Virus record (IMG/VR): IMGVR_UViG_3300032093_000664 | Span: 1-27,988 of that record | DNA: 27,988 nt | Direction: 5' to 3' (one strand) | Source of the DNA: a virus | The notes under the pieces: model-generated | Told to the model about the DNA's origin: nothing | Databases searched by the model: none | Seen by the model: the letters and a program-made list of their open reading frames with translations, nothing else | Shown here: positions 22,127 through 27,988 of the stretch, in pieces | Layout of the letters: each line of letters starts with the position of its first letter | Numbering within the stretch: position 1 is the stretch's first letter | Made by a program: the position numbers and the translations under genes

Positions 22127-22861
22127 CTTAAATTTAAGATTGAAGATATTGAATACAAAGTACCGGAATTTATAAACATAGAAAACTATGTTAAAATATA
22201 TAAGGTAAAAGACTTATTTAAAGATGAATACTTTGCAGCAAAGGTTGTAAGTATTGTTTGTGATGCACCCTTACAAGATTTATTAGACACAGATTATGAA
22301 GAGGTCTATCTATTGGCTGCAGAAATTATGGGATCATTACCATTAGAAAAGCCACAATTTATAGATAGATTTGAATTGGATGGTGTTAAGTATGGTTTCT
22401 TTCCTAACTGGAAGGATCTAACGTTCGCAGAATTTGTTGACCTAGATACAATATCAACGAAGAAACCAGAAGAGTTATTGGATCTAATGCACATATTAGC
22501 TGCAATTATGTACAGACCAATTCTAGAAGAACGATCTGAACACGATTATACAATTGAAAAGTATAATGTAGATACAATGAAGATACGAGCAGAACTATTT
22601 AAAAAGAAGCTAGACATCAAGTACGTTTTAGGCGCACAGTTTTTTTTTATCAAGTTCGTAAGCAGATATTTAAGTTATTCCCATCTATCTTCGATGCAGA
22701 ATCTATCGATATGGATGAAGATCAAAATGGTTTGGAATCTGAGAAAATGGATATGGGCAGCAATAAGACGTTCCAAAAAATCTACGGATGGTACGTTATC
22801 GTCAACAAAATTGCTGGAAACGATTTTACAAAACACGAATATGTCTACAACAAAACAGTAA
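22124..22861 (+). CDS. Tail-assembly-chaperone-like protein, zero frame
   Basis: The first 172 residues form a helical, acidic protein (FKIEDIEYKVPEFINIENYVKIY, then KYGFFPNWKDLTFAEFVDLD, then LLDLMHILAAIMYRPILEE) in the style of phage tail-assembly or baseplate chaperones. At 22640-22648 there are nine T. After them the zero frame runs on for about 70 residues that are rich in Trp, Arg, Lys and Ser and look unnatural. The -1 frame from there continues with a better-looking sequence to 22950. A shift on T-TTT-TTT gives a 275-residue fusion, as in the G/GT chaperones of lambda-like phages. A homopolymer sequencing error is the main alternative. Confidence 0.7.
   Translation: MLKFKIEDIEYKVPEFINIENYVKIYKVKDLFKDEYFAAKVVSIVCDAPLQDLLDTDYEEVYLLAAEIMGSLPLEKPQFIDRFELDGVKYGFFPNWKDLTFAEFVDLDTISTKKPEELLDLMHILAAIMYRPILEERSEHDYTIEKYNVDTMKIRAELFKKKLDIKYVLGAQFFFIKFVSRYLSYSHLSSMQNLSIWMKIKMVWNLRKWIWAAIRRSKKSTDGTLSSTKLLETILQNTNMSTTKQ
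22640..22648 (+). other. T9 slippery site for -1 frameshift
   Basis: Zero-frame codons are CAG TTT TTT TTT ATC. The all-T heptamer T-TTT-TTT fits the X-XXY-YYZ rule, and after slipping by -1 the next codon is TAT. The -1 frame is open from 22603 to 22950. Polymerase slippage on nine T would have the same effect. Confidence 0.55.
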
Positions 22862-22950
22862 TGGAGGTTTTAAATCAAACAGCCTTTCTGATTGACTATG
22901 ACAAAGAGCAAAATCGTTTACAAAAAGAAGCTCAAAGACAGAATAAATAA
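22711..22950 (+). CDS. -1 frame extension of the chaperone-like gene
   Basis: This frame can start at ATG 22711, but it is open upstream to 22603, and the stretch after the T-run (YQVRKQIFKLFPSIFDAESID) reads as a natural continuation of the chaperone-like protein. I therefore read it as the C-terminal part of a fusion made by frameshifting rather than as a separate gene. The product is acidic, then helical (NKTFQKIYGWYVIVNKIAGND and VMEVLNQTAFLIDYDKEQ) with a basic, Gln-rich end. It overlaps the zero-frame end by 151 bases. Confidence 0.6.
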   Translation: MDEDQNGLESEKMDMGSNKTFQKIYGWYVIVNKIAGNDFTKHEYVYNKTVMEVLNQTAFLIDYDKEQNRLQKEAQRQNK

Positions 22951-22959
22951 TGGATTTTT

Positions 22960-22967
22960 TATATTTA
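22960..22967 (+). promoter_or_regulatory. TATATTTA box before the duplicated tail gene
   Basis: TATATTTA follows a T-run, 8 bases before ATG 22976. No TTTG is seen at the expected distance upstream. Confidence 0.4.
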
Positions 22968-22975
22968 TATTATAG

Positions 22976-23992
22976 ATGCTAGTTAATTATAAAACAATAA
23001 TTCAAGATCTTAGCGGTATATCATACTACCATCCCCAAATAAATTCATTTGGTTTTGGTGATATTACACAAATAACTGCAGATGTTGAGACCAAATTAAG
23101 CCCTGTATATCCAAAAGCATATGTAGTTCCAAGCACTGTGAATTTAGCACAGAATAGACTATTATATAATTTTTCATTGATTATAATGGATAGAGTTAAT
23201 GAGGATATGAGTAATCAGGAAGATGTGATGAGTGATACGCTTGAGATAGCAAAAGATATATTTACCATATTATATCAATCATATGCGTCACAATACGGTG
23301 GCTTTTCAGTTGATTACACACCTTTGTGGGGTCCCAATTTCACACCATTCTTAGAAAGATTTGAAGATATTGTTGCTGGATGGACCCTTAATATACAAAT
23401 TGAACAACCATTTAATTATAACCAATGTGTTCTTCCGTTTACATCTGGTGCTACACTTCCAACACCACAAGAGATATTTTATGTTAACTATAAGCAACTA
23501 CTAGGTGATATACAGAACCTAGCTAATAATCATCCACAGGTTAATTCATACGGATATGGTGATCTAACAGAATTAACTGTAGACTTAAACACAAAACTAT
23601 CACCAGTATATCCTAAAGTATATGCTATACCACAGGATACCATATTAGACCAAAACCAATTAACATATAACTTTCAAATAATTGTAGCAGATAGATTGAA
23701 TGAAGATTATTCTAATCAAAGAGATTTAATGAATGATACTTTAGAAATATGTAAGGATTTGTTCACTAAGCTATATTTATCTGAGTATCAATCCCAATGG
23801 AATGCATCAGTAGAACCTTTCTTAGAGAGGTTTGATGACATTTTAGCTGGTTGGACAATGAACATTACATTGACTCAACCACACGATTATAACAGATGTA
23901 CATTACCTGAGCAACCATTTGCTGGTAATAAAAAGTGGTATGAGTTAGCGGAACTTTGGAATGAAATAAATAAGAAATGGAAAAAAATATAA
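22976..23992 (+). CDS. Tandemly duplicated tail/neck-type protein
   Basis: The 338 residues consist of two homologous domains, about 4-153 and 171-311. Both contain the order N-Y-K, then H-P-Q-(I/V)-N-S-(F/Y)-G-(F/Y)-G-D, LSPVYPK, an NF-hydrophobic strand, (D/A)DR-(V/L)-NED, a helix with DTLEI, then PFLERF-(E/D)-D and AGWT. The alternation of strands and one long helix resembles tail-completion or terminator proteins, which are usually single-domain. The C-terminus is basic and Trp-rich. A fused double domain could form rings with half the subunit number. The specific function is not certain; its place between the chaperone-like gene and the fibre supports a tail role. Confidence 0.75.
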   Translation: MLVNYKTIIQDLSGISYYHPQINSFGFGDITQITADVETKLSPVYPKAYVVPSTVNLAQNRLLYNFSLIIMDRVNEDMSNQEDVMSDTLEIAKDIFTILYQSYASQYGGFSVDYTPLWGPNFTPFLERFEDIVAGWTLNIQIEQPFNYNQCVLPFTSGATLPTPQEIFYVNYKQLLGDIQNLANNHPQVNSYGYGDLTELTVDLNTKLSPVYPKVYAIPQDTILDQNQLTYNFQIIVADRLNEDYSNQRDLMNDTLEICKDLFTKLYLSEYQSQWNASVEPFLERFDDILAGWTMNITLTQPHDYNRCTLPEQPFAGNKKWYELAELWNEINKKWKKI

Positions 23993-23998
23993 AATAAT

Positions 23999-24139
23999 AT
24001 GAATTACAAAATAATTTGGGCCAACGGCTCAGAAAACAAACCAACCTTATTGGAGAATGTTAAGTTAACAAAAGAACTAATAGAAAATTTAGAAGCTCAA
24101 TATGGTGATAGCATAATTTCAATAAAACCAACACATTAA
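23999..24139 (+). CDS. Tiny hypothetical protein (46 aa)
   Basis: ATG 23999 opens a frame of 46 codons ending with TAA at 24137-24139. The product (MNYKIIWANGSENKPTLLEN and a following helix with LIENLEAQYGD) fills an otherwise empty gap between two virion genes. It has the usual AAAATAATATG start context and joins the next gene by TAATATG. Function unknown. Confidence 0.6.
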   Translation: MNYKIIWANGSENKPTLLENVKLTKELIENLEAQYGDSIISIKPTH

Positions 24140-24140
24140 T

Positions 24141-27100
24141 ATGTCAAATTTAGGTAATCAATATATAAGCGCCTCTTATCAATCAGTTTTAAATGTCGGT
24201 ACTGGTTCTGGTGATTATATTACATCAACATTAAAACCATTAACAGATGGTTATGGTACAAGTGTACCTATTAAAGTTTCAACCACATCTGTTGAACTTA
24301 GTGGTAGCATATCATTAACTGGATCATTGGTAAGCTCAATTATTCCAGCTGTATCTAACTCAATAGATCTTGGTTCACCGACTAAACCATTTAGACATCT
24401 ATATGTTGGATCTGGTTCAATATATCTAGATGATCATCAGGTATTATCTTTGGATTTACCAGGAACAGATACAACGATTGCTGCACCACCAAGTGGTACA
24501 GTACAATTATTAAATGATGTTGTATTCTCATCACAAGAAGGTTTAGGTTATCAAGGTGCCCCTGGTTTTACAATTGTAGGTGGTGGTACGCAATATGTTA
24601 GCCAGACAAGATATTCTGGTGATACCATTTCTTATCATACTGGTTCACATTTTAAAACAAACTATTGGGTTAATAATCTTAACCAAATTACCGGAGCAAC
24701 ATCTTTAGAATTAGATTATTTTAAAGATAACTTGAAGTTAGCAACAATTGAAAACTCAAGACATCTTCCAACATATGAGGATAGCCAATATATTGTAACA
24801 AGTATCTATGAGGGTACTGGTTCTTATAATGGTGTTATTTCTTTTCAACATTTAGATAGAATTAACAGTGAATACTCACAGTTAAGCATTGGAGATGATT
24901 CAGTATATTTGGGTGCTGGTAATCTATCTGGTTCATCACCAATTCCTCAAAGTAATTTTTATGTTACAGAACAATCAATTAGAGGTGATTTTTCAAATCA
25001 AGCATCATCAGCATCATTCCAATTAACTGGTAGCTTATTTGAAGTTACTGGTGCAATTAAAGCTACTGATGGTTATATTGGTAATGTACAAGGTACTGCT
25101 TCATTCGCATCTAACGCAAATAGTGCATCATATGCATCAACTGCTTTATCCGCATCATTTGCACAAGATAGTGATGTAGCTAATAGTGCAATATCAGCAA
25201 TCTCCGCTGACACATTAGAAGGAACTGGATCAGCTGTATTCGCTACAACTGGATCTAATACATTCAATGGTTCACAGACAATCTCTGGATCATTAAATGT
25301 AACTGGTTCAATCACAGCACTTTCTGCATCAATAACTTATTTACAAACAATATATCAAACATCATCTGTAATCTTCACATCAGGATCTAATATCTTAGGT
25401 GATGAAGCTAGTGATGTTCAAACATTAAACGGTACAGTTAATGTACCATTAGGTAATTTAAATGTTACTGGAGCAACTACAGCATCTGCTGGTTTCTTTG
25501 GTAACTTACAAGGTACAGCATCTTATGCATCAAATGCGTTGAGTGCTAGTCAAGCACAGAACGCTGTATCAGCATCTCAGGCTCAGAATGCTGTTAGTTC
25601 ATCACATTCAACATATGCTGAGAATGCTGGATTATTAAATGGTACAGGTTCTGGTGTTTTTGCAACTACTGGTTCAAACGTATTTTTTGGACAGGAAACA
25701 ATTAATGTTATAGATCCATTCAATATTGGTTTAACAATTAATAGTGGTTCTGGCGCACAAGCACAAAGTATATATTTCCAAACAAACGAGTTTGGTGGTA
25801 ATTCACAACCAACTGTTTTCTTAAATGGTATCAATACATATTTGCAATCTAATGGTAATATGAATTTTGAAAACGCACCAGGTGGTGTAGGTTCAGGTTC
25901 AATCAACTTCACAACTAATGGTGATTTAGGATTTACAACAAATGGTACTGGTAAAACTATTAATTTTATAAACAATAATGGTTCAATTAATTTGAGACCA
26001 TTGGTTAATATAACAGGTAGTTTAAATATTAGAAGTGGAAGTTTATCAACTATTTCTAATAATACAACAATCAATATTGACAACTACTTAACAAGTTCAT
26101 TAGGTGGTCAATCAAATATTATATTAGGTTGGGGTGATAATCCAAATCCAGGTGGTGCTGGTGCATCACAAGCAAACTACACAGGTTCATTAAGAATAAC
26201 TGGTAGTAACAACATTGTATCAATGCCACAAATTAGGCCATCATTATTCTTAGCTGCTTGGGCTGGACATAGTGGTTATATAAGTGGTTCACATAACTGG
26301 ATTAATGGTAATAATGCTGGTATCTTTATGTCTACTGGTTCATTGTTACCAGCAAAAACTTCAGGTAATGTACTTGGTTTTGGTTCTTCAATCGGATTAA
26401 GCTTTACATCTAGTTCTTTAGCTGCACCAACCATTCAACAAAATACAATATATGGTGGTCAAATAAATTTAGTTCACAATAGTGGTTCTGCCGCTGTTGG
26501 TGTAAACTTATTAAATGGTGGTGCTATATCATCAACACAAGCTTTTGTAACTAATACAGCAGCAGTAACTTCAGGAAACTTAATTAATGGAAATACAATC
26601 ATATTAAATCATCTTAGTAGTTCAATTGTTTATGCTACTAATATTAGTAATGCACAAGTAACCATTAATAATGCTGTAAGCTCATCAATAACTAATAATA
26701 CACTTACTGTTGGAGGTAACGCATTTTTAGGTTCATCACATACAATATTTGCTTCTGGTTCACAATCAAGTAACGTAACTAGAAATATTACAAATAACTT
26801 ACTTGGTGGTGTTAGTATTAACGTATCATCATCAGCTGTTTCATCATCTAATGCTAACTTAATTTCAACTATAGCATATGGTAATAACCTACACGTTTCA
26901 GCTTCACATAATGCTGGTACAAATGGTGGATCAGCATTCTTTGGTAGATTTAATGATACTGGTAGTTTAGCATTAGCACAGGACATTGTGTTTGCTGTTG
27001 GTTCTGGTCTATCAAATACACAAAGAAGAACAACTTTTTGGATTGACTCTGGTTCAGCAGTATTTGTATCAAGTTCATTAAATGTAATTGGTGCTGGCAC

Positions 27101-27749
27101 TAATGTAATGAATGTGACTGGTGGAATGAATATATCTTCTTCTGCAGCATATGCATTAGATATTAAAGGTTTCAATACAAATATAACTGGTGCATTAAAC
27201 GTAACCGGATCATCAACAATAATCGGTAATACAAATATTACTGGTTCATTGGGTGTTAGCGGTTCTGTTACAATAGCAAACGCTGGTGATCTTACAATGT
27301 ATGGTCACAAGATGTTTAATGCCGGACAGTTTTGGTCTAACACAACCCAAAGCGGAAGTGCTGGTGTAAGTGGATCATTAAACTTTGATGCTTCAGGAAG
27401 TATAGCTGGTGTGTCATTGGTAAGTGGTTCAAGATTAACTGTTGCAAATGGTGGTACATATAATGTACAATTCTCAGCACAGATTGAAACATCTGCTGGT
27501 GCTGACAGTGCTTATGTATGGTTTAAAAAGAATGGAACAAATATAGGTGATAGTGCAACAAAAGTTACACTAGCAAATAATACTGCACAGGTAATGACGG
27601 TTAATATACTAGATGATGCTTCAGCAAATGACTACTATGAATTGGGTTATCAGTTTACAAATGGTAACGCAACCGTATTAGCAGAAGCAGCTAGTGGAAA
27701 TATCCCAGCAATACCATCAGTAATAGCAACAGTAACACAAGCTAGATAA
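24141..27749 (+). CDS. Large tail fibre or adhesin with C-terminal jelly-roll-like domain
   Basis: The 1202-residue protein is very rich in Ser, Gly, Asn, Thr and Ala. An N-terminal segment near 60-105 (NSIDLGSPTKPFRHLYVGSG, then SIYLDD) is typical of fibre shafts. Two related repeats lie at about 313-380 and 453-520, each with an Ala/Ser-rich pseudo-repeat (QGTASFASNANSAS or QGTASYASNALSAS), then GTGSAVFATTGSN or GTGSGVFATTGSN. A long beta-helix-like stretch with LNVTGSI-type repeats follows. The last 140 residues, from about 1062, (TYNVQFSAQIETSAG, then VWFKKNGTNIGDS, ending IPAIPSVIATVTQAR) resemble C1q/TNF-like jelly-roll tips of phage fibres. It probably binds the host surface. The receptor is unknown. 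Confidence 0.82.
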   Translation: MSNLGNQYISASYQSVLNVGTGSGDYITSTLKPLTDGYGTSVPIKVSTTSVELSGSISLTGSLVSSIIPAVSNSIDLGSPTKPFRHLYVGSGSIYLDDHQVLSLDLPGTDTTIAAPPSGTVQLLNDVVFSSQEGLGYQGAPGFTIVGGGTQYVSQTRYSGDTISYHTGSHFKTNYWVNNLNQITGATSLELDYFKDNLKLATIENSRHLPTYEDSQYIVTSIYEGTGSYNGVISFQHLDRINSEYSQLSIGDDSVYLGAGNLSGSSPIPQSNFYVTEQSIRGDFSNQASSASFQLTGSLFEVTGAIKATDGYIGNVQGTASFASNANSASYASTALSASFAQDSDVANSAISAISADTLEGTGSAVFATTGSNTFNGSQTISGSLNVTGSITALSASITYLQTIYQTSSVIFTSGSNILGDEASDVQTLNGTVNVPLGNLNVTGATTASAGFFGNLQGTASYASNALSASQAQNAVSASQAQNAVSSSHSTYAENAGLLNGTGSGVFATTGSNVFFGQETINVIDPFNIGLTINSGSGAQAQSIYFQTNEFGGNSQPTVFLNGINTYLQSNGNMNFENAPGGVGSGSINFTTNGDLGFTTNGTGKTINFINNNGSINLRPLVNITGSLNIRSGSLSTISNNTTINIDNYLTSSLGGQSNIILGWGDNPNPGGAGASQANYTGSLRITGSNNIVSMPQIRPSLFLAAWAGHSGYISGSHNWINGNNAGIFMSTGSLLPAKTSGNVLGFGSSIGLSFTSSSLAAPTIQQNTIYGGQINLVHNSGSAAVGVNLLNGGAISSTQAFVTNTAAVTSGNLINGNTIILNHLSSSIVYATNISNAQVTINNAVSSSITNNTLTVGGNAFLGSSHTIFASGSQSSNVTRNITNNLLGGVSINVSSSAVSSSNANLISTIAYGNNLHVSASHNAGTNGGSAFFGRFNDTGSLALAQDIVFAVGSGLSNTQRRTTFWIDSGSAVFVSSSLNVIGAGTNVMNVTGGMNISSSAAYALDIKGFNTNITGALNVTGSSTIIGNTNITGSLGVSGSVTIANAGDLTMYGHKMFNAGQFWSNTTQSGSAGVSGSLNFDASGSIAGVSLVSGSRLTVANGGTYNVQFSAQIETSAGADSAYVWFKKNGTNIGDSATKVTLANNTAQVMTVNILDDASANDYYELGYQFTNGNATVLAEAASGNIPAIPSVIATVTQAR

Positions 27750-27750
27750 T

Positions 27751-27988
27751 ATGGACTTAAATGCGATTGCACCGATTATTGAAAACAAATTCAAAGAGGC
27801 GTTAGCTGAAAAACGCTACCCCTTTGGATTTGCTAAGAAACAAGGTATATCAAATAAGATCGCAACAGGTTCATTATATAATAGTGTAAAAGTAAGTGTT
27901 GTTCCTGGTAATAACACTGAAATTATACAAATAACAATGAATGACTATGGTCAATGGGTACAGTCTGGAAGACTGAGAGGTAAAAAGG
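27751..27988 (+). CDS. gp10-like neck/tail protein (3' partial)
   Basis: The frame starts at ATG 27751, one base after the preceding stop (TAATATG), and is open to the window end, so only about 79 residues are visible. The pattern of an N-terminal helix (IAPIIENKFKEALAEKRYP), ATGSLYNSVKVSV, a strand with IIQITM and NDYGQWVQSGR-x-RGK matches the small structural proteins of the HK97 gp10 type, in which a 'Y-(G/A)-x-x-(V/L)-x-x-G' segment follows a 'G-x-L-x-x-S' turn. These proteins act in tail completion. The call is by motif order and context. Confidence 0.62.
   Translation, partial: MDLNAIAPIIENKFKEALAEKRYPFGFAKKQGISNKIATGSLYNSVKVSVVPGNNTEIIQITMNDYGQWVQSGRLRGKK

Noticed and set aside
25073-27175. 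Long minus-strand frames under the fibre gene
   Set aside because: They are shadows of the Ser/Asn-rich plus-strand gene, rich in Pro, Ala and Leu as expected from its complement, and have no promoter or start context.
1-27988. Diversity-generating retroelement, integrase, tRNA or attachment site
   Set aside because: I looked for a reverse transcriptase, template/variable repeats, recombinase motifs and tRNA cloverleaf signatures and found none.

Overview
This window is part of a double-stranded DNA tailed-phage genome, most likely a siphovirus infecting a member of the Bacteroidota. The evidence for the host is: AT-rich DNA; start codons preceded by A/T-rich sequence with no Shine-Dalgarno motif; several promoter-like elements of the Bacteroidota type (TTTG about 20 bases upstream of TAnnTTTG/A); and structural proteins that resemble those of Flavobacterium-type phages. 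I see no tRNA, rRNA, integrase, CRISPR array, insertion sequence or reverse transcriptase. All family assignments come from reading motifs, not from a database search.

Layout. (1) 1-6036: two virion proteins with Pro-Thr linkers, a small ORF and the tape measure protein. (2) 6061-9553: capsid assembly, with a multi-module prohead protease, an acidic scaffold-like protein and the major capsid protein. (3) 9636-13479: a probable tail tube protein followed by a strong terminator, then a promoter and a small virion-type protein, the portal, a connector candidate and three or four small proteins. (4) 13514-16458, minus strand: a regulatory or DNA-transaction island. It holds an AAA+ ATPase co-directional with two nuclease-less NUMOD1-repeat proteins, two tiny overlapping genes and an OB-fold-like protein, each unit with its own promoter and terminator. 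(5) 16460-18086: promoters, a structured non-coding stretch of about 300 bases, three small genes (one a possible PD-(D/E)XK nuclease), and two more hairpin-rich short transcription units. (6) 18087-20369: a zinc-finger/HTH protein, a small ORF, a sigma-like factor, an FkbM-type methyltransferase and a Cys-rich small protein, in tightly overlapping order. (7) 20347-27988: terminase small and large subunits, a tail-assembly-chaperone-like gene with a T9 slippery site and a -1 frame extension, a tandemly duplicated tail protein, a tiny ORF, a 1202-residue fibre or adhesin with a C-terminal jelly-roll-like domain, and the start of a gp10-like neck/tail protein.

How it works together. Modules 1-3 and 7 build the virion: terminase and portal package DNA, protease, scaffold and capsid protein make the head, and tape measure, tube and chaperone make the tail, with the fibres for host contact. 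Modules 4-6 carry the regulatory and DNA-handling genes. The most notable features are the AAA+/NUMOD1-array operon with a palindrome inside its promoter, a recurrent TATATTTA promoter-like box in a genome that encodes its own sigma-like factor, and a cluster of putative structured RNAs.
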